Below, piece after piece: positions 1 to 8,835 of a DNA stretch of 24,039 bases. The notes under the pieces are model-generated. The model was not told where the DNA came from, made no database searches, and worked only from the letters and a program-made list of their open reading frames with translations. The stretch lies in the NCBI GenBank assembly GCA_035277525.1, contig DATEKH010000270.1, positions 1 to 24,039 of the forward strand. Direction: 5' to 3'. Origin of the DNA: CAIKMD01 sp035277525 (lineage in GTDB: Bacteria; Pseudomonadota; Alphaproteobacteria; ATCC43930; CGMCC-115725). The position numbers and the translations under genes were made by a program. Every line of letters begins with the position of its first letter. Within the stretch, counting starts at the first letter, position 1.

Positions 1-110
1 TAGTGGTCGGTTTCATCTTCATCGGCGTGATTCTCGTCTTTCGCCGCGGCATCGTCGGCGAGATTTTGCATCGGATGCACAGCCAAGGTGGCCGCGCCCC
101 GGAGGCGTGA
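1..110 (+). CDS. C-terminal fragment of a branched-chain amino acid ABC transporter permease (LivM-like)
   Basis: Partial gene entering from the left edge; codons are in phase from position 3 and end at TGA 108-110. The 35 visible residues are a hydrophobic stretch (VVGFIFIGVILVF) followed by RRGIVGEI and a polar tail. A last membrane helix running into an 'RG-I/L-V-G' turn is the usual C-terminus of LivM-type permeases, which form part of the inner-membrane channel of high-affinity branched-chain amino acid or amide importers. The substrate cannot be told from this piece. No other transporter subunit adjoins it here; the substrate-binding protein at 20890-22092 is about 20 kb away and should not be assumed to be its partner. 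Identification rests on a short segment, so another multi-pass permease is possible. Confidence 0.55.
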   Translation, partial: VVGFIFIGVILVFRRGIVGEILHRMHSQGGRAPEA

Positions 111-230
111 CGCGGCTGGCTGCGACGCGAGGCCGGGGCACATCGTCCGAAGCGCGCCAGCGCGAAGCAGGAGGCCAACCGAGGTCGAACTTGGGAAATC
201 ACTGTGCCAACACCTCGGAAAACCGCGCGA

Positions 231-662
231 TCAAAGCCAATCGTCGCTAAACGCCATCCCAGCTACGAATGCCCCGAAAGCCGCGTAGGATGAAGTAAAG
301 ATGGCTAGGGCTACGGCAGGCCACCTCGCCCCTTTCACTCGCCAAACGAAGTAACCAGCGATTGCGATCTGAAGCAGTAAGAAGGTTCCAAGCAGGATTT
401 GAAGGATGAGCTGATTTGTTGTGCCTCGAAGTGACCCGCGCGAGAAGCCGGCGATGACCACAAGAATCTGGCTCGCCACTACGAGTAGGAGAAATAGTAG
501 CAAATTCGTCTTGCGTTTTACGACTCCCCATCCGGCTCCGATAACGAGACATATCGCGCCCGCTGCTGGAATCGCACTTAGAGGGCCAGCACCGAACGGC
601 ATGAGCAGCGTGGAAAAATACCAAGCGGGAACTGCCCAGAAAAGCCAGACCGCGTTTCCCAT
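231..662 (-). CDS. hypothetical multi-pass membrane protein, low-GC
   Basis: A 143-residue ORF starting at ATG 662-660. I do not recognise a family. The protein is strongly hydrophobic, with four or five likely membrane helices (about residues 4-21, 27-47, 53-72, 84-106 and 113-136), short charged loops (VVKRKTN near 48-53, RVKGARW near 108-114) and an acidic C-terminus (SDDWL). The upstream sequence has no strong Shine-Dalgarno site. Base composition differs from the rest of the window: my count of 361-420 gives 25 of 60 G+C (42%), while housekeeping genes here are far richer in GC. Together with its place beside a nuclease-like gene and a tRNA, this suggests acquired DNA. A second ORF on the same strand (247-624, another frame) has no membrane pattern and is probably a shadow. 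Confidence 0.55.
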   Translation of the reverse strand: MGNAVWLFWAVPAWYFSTLLMPFGAGPLSAIPAAGAICLVIGAGWGVVKRKTNLLLFLLLVVASQILVVIAGFSRGSLRGTTNQLILQILLGTFLLLQIAIAGYFVWRVKGARWPAVALAIFTSSYAAFGAFVAGMAFSDDWL

Positions 663-788
663 GCTGCCATTCGCCCCCGTACCGCGCGAACGATATTACT
701 CAGCATTTCACAATTTGACAGAGCGCGAAATCCGGCCTCGATGGATGTGATGTGCATTCCAGCGGTGAGGGACCCGAAGCTGCATTGA
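663..788. other. intergenic gap between two minus-strand accessory genes
   Basis: AT-richer spacer between the GIY-YIG gene and the membrane protein. On the minus strand there is a weak promoter-like pair, TGTCAA (720-715) and TAATAT (698-693) with a 16-nt spacer. It lies 31 bases before the membrane-protein start. The match is only partial, so I treat it as a possible promoter. Nothing else is visible. Confidence 0.25.
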
Positions 789-1028
789 TCAGAGCCGCTT
801 TTTCGCAAAGGCTCGGCCGGAGGCAGACTTGAGGTATTTCTCGAATGCGAAGGCCTGTTTCTCATCGGAGAACGCGACATAGGTCTTGAGCGCCCATGGC
901 GCGTATTTCGACGTGTGCGCGACTTCGCCAGCATTGTGCTTTCTCAAGCGCGCACGCAAATCGGCAGTGGTGCCGACGTAGTACCGGTCTGGATGCTCCG
1001 AGCTTCGGAGAATGTAGACGTAGTTCAT
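789..1028 (-). CDS. GIY-YIG domain protein (UPF0213/YhbQ-like putative endonuclease)
   Basis: A 79-residue protein consisting of one GIY-YIG nuclease domain, from ATG at 1028 to TGA at 789-791. The two tyrosine strands are VYIL (residues 4-7) and YYVG (16-19). The helix with the usual catalytic arginine is LRARLRKHNAG (R27 likely), and the metal-binding glutamate is probably E63 in FAFEKYLKS. The ending SGRAFAKKRL is typical of the small stand-alone members. Family members are predicted single-domain endonucleases, and their cellular role is poorly defined. The gene lies immediately 3' of a tRNA-Lys gene on the same strand, separated by a 19-bp inverted repeat. A mobile or tRNA-associated lifestyle is possible, but the sequence does not prove it. 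Family assignment is firm; activity is inferred. Confidence 0.85.
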   Translation of the reverse strand: MNYVYILRSSEHPDRYYVGTTADLRARLRKHNAGEVAHTSKYAPWALKTYVAFSDEKQAFAFEKYLKSASGRAFAKKRL

Positions 1029-1088
1029 ACGCGCGCCTCCGAGCCTCTATTGTGAAGGCCCGCCTCCGCCCTTCGGGCTTCGGCGCGG

Positions 1089-1160
1089 CAGCCTTCGCTC
1101 GCTTCGCTTTATGCGTCAAGTATGGCTTGCCGAGCCGTAGCTCGCGAAGCGAGCGAAGGC

Positions 1161-1162
<2 letters not shown>
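1089..1162. repeat. 19-bp perfect inverted repeat abutting the tRNA 3' end
   Basis: CAGCCTTCGCTCGCTTCGC at 1089-1107 is exactly complementary to GCGAAGCGAGCGAAGGCTG at 1144-1162, with a 36-nt loop. The right arm overlaps the encoded CCA end of tRNA-Lys by two bases (1161-1162). In the transcript the tRNA would be followed at once by a very stable stem. There is no T-run after it, so it is not a classic intrinsic terminator. It could be a processing structure, a dispersed repeat, or the edge of an insertion. Confidence 0.8.
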
Positions 1163-1236
<74 letters not shown>

Positions 1237-1258
1237 GCCCGGCGCGCTGTCGCGCCCT

Positions 1259-1283
1259 CGCTCTTCGCATTGAGCGAAGAGCG
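1259..1283. terminator. 10-bp hairpin between rodA and tRNA-Lys
   Basis: CGCTCTTCGC (1259-1268) and GCGAAGAGCG (1274-1283) form a perfect 10-bp stem with a 5-nt loop, 42 bases past the rodA stop in the direction of transcription. It may end or pause the rod-shape operon transcript. No T-run follows, so intrinsic termination is uncertain; it could also be a processing structure ahead of the tRNA. Confidence 0.4.
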
Positions 1284-1324
1284 GCGGGCTTATAACAAGC
1301 CGAAGCCCTCTTGTCGAGCGTGCC

Positions 1325-2467
1325 TCACTCGTCGCCGCCGCGGCCGATGCGCGCGTCGCGATGGACATAGACGCACATCATCAGCCCGAATCCGTACATC
1401 ACCGTGAGCATCGAGGTGCCGCCATAGGAGATGAGCGGCAGCGGCACGCCCACCACCGGGATGAGGCCCATCACCATGGCGGTGTTGATGAAGACATAGA
1501 GGAAGAAATTGATGGTGACGCCGAGCGCGAGCAGCCGGCCGAAATGGCTGCGGCTGCGAAAAGCAATGGCGAAGCCGTAGGCGAAAACGAGGGTGTAGAG
1601 CCCCAAAAGCACGAGCCCGCCGACGAGGCCGAACTCCTCGGCGAGCATGGTGAAGATGAAATCGGTCTGGCGCTCGGGCAGGAAGCTCAGATGCGATTGG
1701 CTGCCCATGAGGAAGCCCTTGCCGAAGATCCCGCCCGAGCCGATCGCGATCTTCGATTGAAGACTGTGATAGCCCGCGCCCAGCGGATCGTTCTCGGGAT
1801 TGAGAAACGACGCGATGCGCGCCTTCTGATAGTCCTTGAGGAAGCGCCATAGGATCGGGACGGCGCCGCCGCCCGCGAGCAGCACCAGCACGAATTTCCA
1901 CCACCGGACGCCGACGAGAAAGAAGATCGCGCCGCCGGTCAAAACGAGCATCATTGCCGTGCCGAGATCGGGCTGCTTCATCACCAACGCCGCCGGCAGG
2001 AGGATGAGCAGCGCCGGCGCCAAGAGCCGGGTCGGCCGGCCGATCTCCTCGGGCGTGAGCGCGCTGAAATAGCGCGCCAGCACCAGCACCAGCGCGACCT
2101 TCATCATCTCCGAAGGCTGGATCTGAATGACCCCGAGATCGATCCAGCGCTGCGCGCCCATGCCGACCGCGCCGCGCAGCTCGACCGCGACCAGGAGCAG
2201 GAAGGTGCAGCCATAGACCGTGTAGGCCCAGCGCAGCCAGAAGCGCAGATCGACCGCGGCCACGGCCAGCATCACCATGACCGCGACGACGAAGCGGATC
2301 ATCTGCTTGCTGGCCCAGGGCTGCCAATGGCCGTTGGCGGCCGAGTACAGCATGGCAAAGCCGATGCCGGCGATGCAGCACAGCAGCAGCAAGAGGCCCC
2401 AATTGACCGCCAGCAGCTTGACCGCGAGGCTTTGCCGCGGCCCGCTCGAATCGAGGAAAGATTCCAT
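1325..2467 (-). CDS. rodA: RodA, SEDS-family peptidoglycan glycosyltransferase
   Basis: A 380-residue, about ten-helix inner-membrane protein that polymerises lipid II into glycan strands for lateral wall growth, in complex with PBP2 and under MreB guidance. SEDS hallmarks are in order: GAQRWIDLG (104-112), QPSEMMK (117-123), KQPDLGTA (164-171), GSGGIFGKG (243-251), LPERQTDFIF (263-272) with D269 as the likely catalytic aspartate (E. coli RodA D262), AEEFG (276-280), and the terminal LPLISYGGTS. The DFIF context and the PBP2 neighbour point to RodA rather than FtsW. The start is ATG at 2467, six bases after the mrdA stop, so translation is probably coupled. It is the last gene of the mreB-mreC-mreD-mrdA-rodA cluster. 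Confidence 0.97.
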   Translation of the reverse strand: MESFLDSSGPRQSLAVKLLAVNWGLLLLLCCIAGIGFAMLYSAANGHWQPWASKQMIRFVVAVMVMLAVAAVDLRFWLRWAYTVYGCTFLLLVAVELRGAVGMGAQRWIDLGVIQIQPSEMMKVALVLVLARYFSALTPEEIGRPTRLLAPALLILLPAALVMKQPDLGTAMMLVLTGGAIFFLVGVRWWKFVLVLLAGGGAVPILWRFLKDYQKARIASFLNPENDPLGAGYHSLQSKIAIGSGGIFGKGFLMGSQSHLSFLPERQTDFIFTMLAEEFGLVGGLVLLGLYTLVFAYGFAIAFRSRSHFGRLLALGVTINFFLYVFINTAMVMGLIPVVGVPLPLISYGGTSMLTVMYGFGLMMCVYVHRDARIGRGGDE

Positions 2468-2473
2468 TGCCGC

Positions 2474-4405
2474 TCAGCCCTGTGCGAGCGTCGTCGGCGC
2501 GGCGAAAGGCGGCTCGGGAACGCGGCGCGCGGGATCGCGCTGTTGCGCCGCGAGCAGCACGTCATGCGCGATCGGCGCGGCCACGGCGCCGCCTTCGCCG
2601 CCGCTGGCGCCGCCATGTTCGACGACCACGGCGCAGACATAGCGCGGCGCGCTCACCGGCGCGAAGCCGATGAAGAGGGCATGGTCGCGATTCTTCCACG
2701 GCACGCTCGCACCGGTGAGGTGGCCATGCGCGCGCTCGGCCTCGCTGTAATGATGAACCTGGGCCGTGCCGGTCTTGCCGCCCATCGTCATGCCGGGCTC
2801 GGTGATGCGCGCGCCATAGGCGGTGCCGTGCGGCTCGTTCACCACCGCGAACATGCCGTCGAGCACCGCGTTCAAATGCGCCTGCTGCACGCCCAAGGGC
2901 TCGAAATCCGTATCGACCGCGGCCGCGACCGGGCTTATCGGCGTCATCACGCCCTGACGCCGATCGAGCCGCGGCACCACTTGGCGCGCGGTCACGAGCC
3001 GCGCCACGTAAATCGCGAGCTGCAGCGGCGTGACCGACACGAAGCTTTGGCCGATGCCGCAGCTGATGGTCTCGCCGCGCTGCCAGCGAACCCCGGTGGT
3101 CGCCAATTTCCACGCGGTCGTCGGCAGAAGCCCGGTCTTTTCGCCCGGAATGTCGATCCCGAGATTGACGCCGAGCCCGAAGCGGTTGCCCATCTGGGCG
3201 ATGCGGTCGATGCCGAGAAGATCGGCGCAATGATAGAAAAACACATCGCAGGATTCGCGGATGCCGCGGCGCAGCGAGATGGTGCCGTGACCGCCCTTCT
3301 TCCAGCAATGGAACAGCGCGTTGCCGAGCTGGAAATAGCCCGGACAGAAGAATTCTGTCTCGGGCGTGATGACATTGGCCTCGAGCGCGGCCATGGCGAC
3401 CATCGGCTTGAACGTCGAGCCCGGCGCGTAGGTCCCGCTGATCGCCTTGTTGTTCAAGGGATTGAGCGGATCGCTCACGAGCTTTTGCCACATCGCCGGC
3501 GTCAGGCCCGCGGAGAAGGCGCCGGGGTCGAAGCCCGGCGTCGAAGCCAGCACCAGCACTTCGCCGGTCCAGGCATCGAGCGCGACGCAGGAGGCGCTGC
3601 CTTGAGCGGCGCAGCGCTTGGCCGCCAAATCCTGCAGCGCCATGTCGAGCCCGAGCGCGATATCCTGCCCGGGCATGCCTTCCTCGCGCGCCAGCTCGCG
3701 CACCACGCGTCCGAAGGCATTGACCTCGACCTGGCTCGTGCCCGCCGTGCCGCGCAGATCGAGGTCGTAGGCCTTTTCGATGCCGCTCTTGCCGATGCGG
3801 AAATCCGGCAATTCGAGCAGCGGATCGTCGGCGCTCAGATCCTGCTCGGAGACCGCGGCGACGTAACCCACGACATGCGAGGTCGCCTCGCCGAAGGGGT
3901 AGAAGCGCGTCAGCGCCTGCTCGATCGAAACGCCGGGCAATTCGAGCGTGTTGACCTCGATGCGCGCCATCTCGTCCCAGCTGAGGTTTTCGCGAATGAC
4001 CACCGGCACGAAGCTCAGCTTGTTGTGCACGTCGCGCATGACGCGCCGGCGATCGGCGTCGGTCAGCGGGATGAGCGTCGCCACGGCATCGAGCGTCGCG
4101 GCGATATCGCCGCTCTGCTCGGCAACGAGCGTCGCGCGGTAGGTCGGCTGATTGGTCGCCAAGGCGATGCCGAAGCGGTCGGTGATGCGCCCGCGCGGCG
4201 GCGCCAGAAGCCGGATGTTGATGCGGTTCTCGTCGGCCTGCATCGCGTAGCGGTCGGCCTGGACGACCTGGAGATAATAGAGCCGACCGGCCAGCGTCCC
4301 GAGCAACGCCAGCTGCCCGCCGGCGAGCATGATCGCTCGTCGGGTCAGCACTTTGCCGCGATTGCTGTCTCGCGCCACGGGTCTACGTCCGCGCCAAAAG
4401 CGCAC
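2474..4405 (-). CDS. mrdA: penicillin-binding protein 2 (peptidoglycan D,D-transpeptidase)
   Basis: A 643-residue class B PBP that cross-links the glycan made by RodA during elongation. It has a short basic cytoplasmic N-terminus, one membrane anchor (about residues 24-45), a PBP dimer/pedestal domain (about 60-240) and a transpeptidase domain (about 270-620). Active-site motifs are complete: SxxK at S330-T-F-K333, the SxN-type motif as S385-C-D387, and KTG at 544-546. The tail (PARRVPEPPFAAPTTLAQG) is low-complexity and probably flexible. The start is GTG at 4405, which lies 23 bases inside the end of mreD; the next in-frame ATG (residue 26) falls in the membrane anchor and is less likely. 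Neighbours mreD and rodA confirm the elongation rather than the division PBP. Confidence 0.96.
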   Translation of the reverse strand: MRFWRGRRPVARDSNRGKVLTRRAIMLAGGQLALLGTLAGRLYYLQVVQADRYAMQADENRINIRLLAPPRGRITDRFGIALATNQPTYRATLVAEQSGDIAATLDAVATLIPLTDADRRRVMRDVHNKLSFVPVVIRENLSWDEMARIEVNTLELPGVSIEQALTRFYPFGEATSHVVGYVAAVSEQDLSADDPLLELPDFRIGKSGIEKAYDLDLRGTAGTSQVEVNAFGRVVRELAREEGMPGQDIALGLDMALQDLAAKRCAAQGSASCVALDAWTGEVLVLASTPGFDPGAFSAGLTPAMWQKLVSDPLNPLNNKAISGTYAPGSTFKPMVAMAALEANVITPETEFFCPGYFQLGNALFHCWKKGGHGTISLRRGIRESCDVFFYHCADLLGIDRIAQMGNRFGLGVNLGIDIPGEKTGLLPTTAWKLATTGVRWQRGETISCGIGQSFVSVTPLQLAIYVARLVTARQVVPRLDRRQGVMTPISPVAAAVDTDFEPLGVQQAHLNAVLDGMFAVVNEPHGTAYGARITEPGMTMGGKTGTAQVHHYSEAERAHGHLTGASVPWKNRDHALFIGFAPVSAPRYVCAVVVEHGGASGGEGGAVAAPIAHDVLLAAQQRDPARRVPEPPFAAPTTLAQG

Positions 4406-4910
4406 GCTGCGCCAGGGCGAGAATATAGCTCCCGACCGGGTAGCACGCGACCGTCAAAACGGCCTCGAAGATAAACGGCCGCAAGCCGACAAATCCGCCA
4501 TGCAGCAGGCAGACGAGAACCCATAAGAGCGCGAAGGTGCCGGCGGCGACCCCGAGAAACCCGAGCCAAAGCACGGGGAACGTGCGGTTGACGAAGAGTT
4601 GGCGCTGCGCCATCACCGCGGTGCGCGCCAGCAGGAAGATCAGCGCCGATAGCCCGACATAAGGCGTTCCGTTGAGGAGATCGAGAAACAGGCCGCTGAC
4701 GAACACCGCGCTCAGCGGCAGAAGGTCGGGCCGGTAAACCGTCCAGTGGAACACCGCCATCAGCGTAAAGGCCGGCGTCACCACGGCAAATCCCGGCAGG
4801 TTGAGCGGCACGATCGAGACCAGGGCAAAGATCAAGGTCATGACGAACGGCACGAGCCGCGTCACGTAACCGCTGTCGCGAGAAAGATCGAAGAACATCG
4901 CCGGCCTCAC
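4383..4910 (-). CDS. mreD: rod shape-determining protein MreD
   Basis: A 175-residue inner-membrane protein with five or six hydrophobic helices and short loops, the usual size for MreD, which links MreB/MreC to the wall-synthesis complex. Supporting segments are the conserved acidic turn GLFLDLLNGTPYVGLSA in the middle and the C-terminal helix with CYPVGSYILALAQRALL. The GTG start at 4910 forms a GTGA overlap with the mreC stop, which implies translational coupling; an ATG four codons later (MFFDLSRD) is an alternative. The 3' end overlaps the start of mrdA by 23 bases. MreD is poorly conserved in sequence, so the call leans on topology, length and position between mreC and mrdA. Confidence 0.92.
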   Translation of the reverse strand: MRPAMFFDLSRDSGYVTRLVPFVMTLIFALVSIVPLNLPGFAVVTPAFTLMAVFHWTVYRPDLLPLSAVFVSGLFLDLLNGTPYVGLSALIFLLARTAVMAQRQLFVNRTFPVLWLGFLGVAAGTFALLWVLVCLLHGGFVGLRPFIFEAVLTVACYPVGSYILALAQRALLART

Positions 4911-5785
4911 CGGGCCGCGGCGCCGGACCGGCCCCTGACGGCCCGCGGCGCAGGCACGACGCTTTGCGGCAACACGCCCGAGAGACCGAAATCGACGATG
5001 CGCAAGAGTTCGAGCCGCGCGAGCTCGGCATAGGGCTCGACCCGGATCACGTCGCCCGACACGGACGAGACCACGCCGACGGGCAATCCGGGCGGGAACA
5101 CGCCGCCCGCACCGCCGGTGACGATGCGCGTGCCGACTTTCACCTCGGTCTTGGGCGGCAAATAAATCAGCCGCGGCTCCTCGGAATTGTCGCCGTCGAG
5201 GATCGCGCGCTCATGCGTGTCCGCGAGTTCGACCGGAATATGCGAATTGAGGTCGGTCAGCAGGAGGACGCGCGCGGTGCGGTTGCCGACTTCGGCGACG
5301 CGGCCGACGAGTCCCTCTCCCGTCATCGCCGCTTGGCCGCGCTGAACCCCGTCCTTCTGCCCGACATCGATAAGGACGTTGCGGGCGAAGGCGCCGCCGG
5401 AATCGGCAATGACGCGCGCGGCGATCGAATGGACGGCGTTTTCCGGCACGAGCTTCACCAAGTCGCGCAGTTCGGCGTTCTCGGCGGCGAGGCGCCGCGC
5501 CACTTCCTGCCATTGCAGGAGCCGGGCGTTCTCTTCGCGCAACTCGGCGTTTTCGCGATGTGCGGCAACGACATCCGAGGCGGCCTGGAACGCGCCGGTC
5601 ACCGCCACCAGGGGCTGGCTCATGACCTGCAGCACCGGCGCGACGCGATCCGTCACCGCCGCCCGCAGGCCGTCATAGAGCAAGCTGTCGGTCTTGCCGA
5701 AAACGATCAGCAGTGCGGACAAGAAGATGAAGAAGGGCAGCGTCAAGCGCTGTGCCGCCGCCTTCATGGGGGCCGTAATCCGCAT
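4907..5785 (-). CDS. mreC: rod shape-determining protein MreC
   Basis: A 292-residue bitopic protein: a membrane helix near residues 15-32, a coiled coil (about 65-115, with repeated ENAELREENARLL- and AAENAELRDLV-type heptads), then the periplasmic beta-rich MreC core with DVGQKDGVQRGQAAMTGEGL-VGRV and TGGAGGVFPPGLPVG. MreC bridges MreB filaments to PBP2 and RodA in the periplasm. A TTG codon (5788) directly precedes the ATG at 5785. I prefer ATG because GGACGAG lies about seven bases before it. Its last bases overlap the mreD start. It is separated from mreB by 82 bases containing a GC-rich palindrome. Confidence 0.95.
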   Translation of the reverse strand: MRITAPMKAAAQRLTLPFFIFLSALLIVFGKTDSLLYDGLRAAVTDRVAPVLQVMSQPLVAVTGAFQAASDVVAAHRENAELREENARLLQWQEVARRLAAENAELRDLVKLVPENAVHSIAARVIADSGGAFARNVLIDVGQKDGVQRGQAAMTGEGLVGRVAEVGNRTARVLLLTDLNSHIPVELADTHERAILDGDNSEEPRLIYLPPKTEVKVGTRIVTGGAGGVFPPGLPVGVVSSVSGDVIRVEPYAELARLELLRIVDFGLSGVLPQSVVPAPRAVRGRSGAAAR

Positions 5786-5833
5786 CAATGAGCTCGTCCG
5801 CCGTCTCGAACCGCGGGGTCAGCGCTCGCCTGC

Positions 5834-5847
5834 GCGCGGCGCCGCGC
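5834..5847. repeat. 14-bp GC-only palindrome in the mreB-mreC gap
   Basis: GCGCGGCGCCGCGC is a perfect palindrome in the 82-bp gap after the mreB stop. In RNA it would form a short stable stem. It could slow or end part of the mreB transcripts, giving more MreB than MreC/MreD. No T-run follows. In such GC-rich DNA a chance origin is possible. Confidence 0.35.
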
Positions 5848-5867
5848 CGAACCCCCCCGCGTCAATC

Positions 5868-6908
<1,041 letters not shown>

Positions 6909-6976
6909 ACCCATTCACCCTGCCGATTGGTAAAACGCGAGGCGGCCCGGCGGGACTGCCTCGCGTGCTTGCCGCA

Positions 6977-8578
6977 TCAAGCCGACATCGCGGCGGGCGC
7001 TGTCTTCGCCCGTTTGGTCAACAACTTGTTCAAAGCGTGGATATAGGCGCGCGCCGAAGCGACGAGCGTGTCGGGATCGGCTCCCTGGCCATTGACGGTC
7101 TTGCCGCCTTCCTCGAGCCGAACGGTCACCTCGGCCTGGGCATCGGTTCCGGCGGTCACCGCGCTCACCTGATAGAGCAGCAGCTTCGCCTCGTGCGGGA
7201 CGATCGCCTGGATGGCGTTGAAGGTGGCATCGACCGGACCGTTGCCGGTGGTCTTGGCCGAGCGCACAGCGCCATCGATCTCGAGCTCGAGCTCGGCGGA
7301 TTGCGGCCCCTTCGAGCCCGCGATCACCTGCAGCGAGACGAATTTGATGCGCTCGGTGCCATGCTGGATCTGGTCGTCGATGAGAGCGACGATGTCCTCG
7401 TCGAACATGTCCTTCTTGCGGTCGGCCAGGTCCTTGAAGCGGCGGAACGCCTCGTTCAGGGCATTGTCGCCGAGCTCGAAGCCCAGCTCCTTCAATTTCA
7501 TCTTGAAGGCATGGCGCCCCGAATGCTTGCCCATCACCAGGGTCGATTTGCCGAGCCCCACCGATTCGGGCGTCATGATCTCGTACGTGCCGGCATGCTT
7601 CAGCATCCCGTCCTGGTGGATGCCGCTCTCATGCGCGAAGGCATTGGCGCCGACGATCGCCTTGTTCGGCTGCACCACGAAGCCGGTGATCGCCGAAACG
7701 AGGCGCGAGGCGCGGGTGATGTAGTCGGATTTGACGCCGGTCGTATAGGGCATCCGATCATGACGGGTCCTGAGCGCCATCACGATCTCTTCCATCGCCG
7801 CATTGCCGGCACGCTCGCCGAGCCCGTTGACCGTGCATTCGACCTGGCGGGCGCCGGCGCCCACCGCCGCCAACGAATTGGCGACGGCGAGGCCGAGATC
7901 GTTGTGGCAATGGACCGAGACGATCGCCTTGTCGATATTCGGCACGCGGTCGAACAGCATGCGGATCGAGGCCGCGAACTCCTCGGGCACCGCATAGCCG
8001 ACCGTGTCGGGAATATTGACCGTGCGGGCGCCGGCCTTGATCGCGCTCTCGACCGTGCGGCAGAGGAAATCGTGCTCCGTGCGCGAGCCGTCCTCGCAGG
8101 ACCATTCGACATCGGGGCAGAGATTGCGCGCATGGCTGACGCTGTCGATCACCGCCTGATGCACCTGCTCGGGCGTCATCTGCAGCTTGAACTTCATGTG
8201 CAGCGGCGAGGTCGAGATGAAGGTGTGGATGCGTGGCAGGGCCGCATGCCGCACCGCTTCCCAGCAGCGGTCGATATCGCCCCGGCCAGCGCGCGCGAGC
8301 CCGCACACAGTCGAGTTCTTGACCCGCTTGGCGATCTCGCCGACCGCCTCGAAATCGCCGTTGGAGGCGATCGGAAAGCCGGCCTCGATGACGTCGATGC
8401 CCATCTCTTCGAGGAGCAGGGCAATTTTGATCTTTTCCTCGAGGTTCATCGACGCACCCGGCGACTGTTCGCCGTCGCGCAGGGTGGTGTCGAAAATAAC
8501 GACGCGGGAAGCCGCTTGCGGCTTCGCTTGGGTCTGGGCGGCGCCGGACTTGCCGGCGGTGGTCTTGGCAGCGCTCAT
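6977..8578 (-). CDS. leuA: 2-isopropylmalate synthase
   Basis: A 533-residue enzyme condensing acetyl-CoA with 2-oxoisovalerate, the first committed step of leucine synthesis. The catalytic TIM barrel starts with FDTTLRDGEQSPG (residues 29-41), containing the metal-binding Asp and catalytic Arg. It also has SVHCHNDLGLAVANS with the metal-binding HxH pair, VECTVNGLGERAGNAA, and the FAHESGIHQDGMLK helix. The C-terminal ~130 residues form the LeuA allosteric domain (GNGPVDATFNAIQ), so leucine feedback is expected. The frame stays open upstream to 8728, but ATG 8578 has AAGGA about nine bases before it, and the extra 50 residues look non-coding. Residues 1-24 are an Ala/Lys/Gln-rich extension. 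The upstream 424 bp has regulatory-looking structure. Confidence 0.96.
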   Translation of the reverse strand: MSAAKTTAGKSGAAQTQAKPQAASRVVIFDTTLRDGEQSPGASMNLEEKIKIALLLEEMGIDVIEAGFPIASNGDFEAVGEIAKRVKNSTVCGLARAGRGDIDRCWEAVRHAALPRIHTFISTSPLHMKFKLQMTPEQVHQAVIDSVSHARNLCPDVEWSCEDGSRTEHDFLCRTVESAIKAGARTVNIPDTVGYAVPEEFAASIRMLFDRVPNIDKAIVSVHCHNDLGLAVANSLAAVGAGARQVECTVNGLGERAGNAAMEEIVMALRTRHDRMPYTTGVKSDYITRASRLVSAITGFVVQPNKAIVGANAFAHESGIHQDGMLKHAGTYEIMTPESVGLGKSTLVMGKHSGRHAFKMKLKELGFELGDNALNEAFRRFKDLADRKKDMFDEDIVALIDDQIQHGTERIKFVSLQVIAGSKGPQSAELELEIDGAVRSAKTTGNGPVDATFNAIQAIVPHEAKLLLYQVSAVTAGTDAQAEVTVRLEEGGKTVNGQGADPDTLVASARAYIHALNKLLTKRAKTAPAAMSA

Positions 8579-8626
8579 GAGCGCGAATCCTTTGGTCTGG
8601 AAGCAAACGCAGGCCGGCAGCGATAA

Positions 8627-8668
8627 CCCCCAAGCGCGAGTAGGCCTCGCGTTCCCCGCGCTCAGGGG
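8627..8668 (-). terminator. 12-bp stem-loop upstream of leuA (candidate attenuator)
   Basis: On the minus strand CCCCTGAGCGCG (8668-8657) pairs along its full length with CGCGCTTGGGGG (8638-8627): ten Watson-Crick and two G-U pairs around an 18-nt loop. It lies 48 bases before the leuA ATG. Only TTAT follows, so it is not a strong intrinsic terminator. Its 3' arm CGCGCTTG repeats a segment at 8763-8756, so the upstream complement CAAGCGCG (8730-8737 on the plus strand) gives alternative pairing partners. Confidence 0.4.
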
Positions 8669-8802
8669 CAGGTAAGTCGCAGCGCCCCGCGGTTGCTCCG
8701 TCGCAGGCTGCGCACGTGGCCGTCGCACACAAGCGCGCGAGCAAGCGCAACCGGGCGCGCTTGCGCCTGGCTTTTGCTGCCTCCTGCCGCACTTGCGACC
8801 AT
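8662..8802 (-). CDS. possible leader peptide upstream of leuA
   Basis: A 46-codon ORF from ATG 8802-8800 to TGA 8664-8662, with GGGAG about nine bases before the ATG. The peptide starts MVASAAGGSKSQAQARPV and is rich in Ala, Arg and Leu, with six Leu codons, three of them (CTG at 8703, then CTG and CTT near 8680) in the last third. Its stop codon lies inside the 5' arm of the 12-bp stem before leuA, where a ribosome would change folding. There is no leucine run as in classical leader peptides, and no homolog is known to me, so this may be a chance ORF. Confidence 0.22.
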   Translation of the reverse strand: MVASAAGGSKSQAQARPVALARALVCDGHVRSLRRSNRGALRLTCP

Positions 8803-8835
8803 CAAACCAACTCCCGCGCCCACAACTTCAGTACG

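Noticed and set aside
182..200. Possible att copy of the tRNA-Lys 3' part (TCGAACTTGG, compare TCGAACCTTGG in the tRNA)
   Set aside because: Only about ten bases with one gap, and centred on the universal T-loop sequence; too short to be an integration repeat.
2327..4474. 715-codon plus-strand ORF opposite mrdA
   Set aside because: It is antisense to the well-supported PBP2 gene. The translation is rich in Arg, Ala, His, Gly and Glu with no domain, as expected from the complement of a GC-rich gene.
8579..8728. 50-residue N-terminal extension of LeuA
   Set aside because: The sequence looks non-coding, while ATG 8578 has a proper Shine-Dalgarno site and gives a normal LeuA length.
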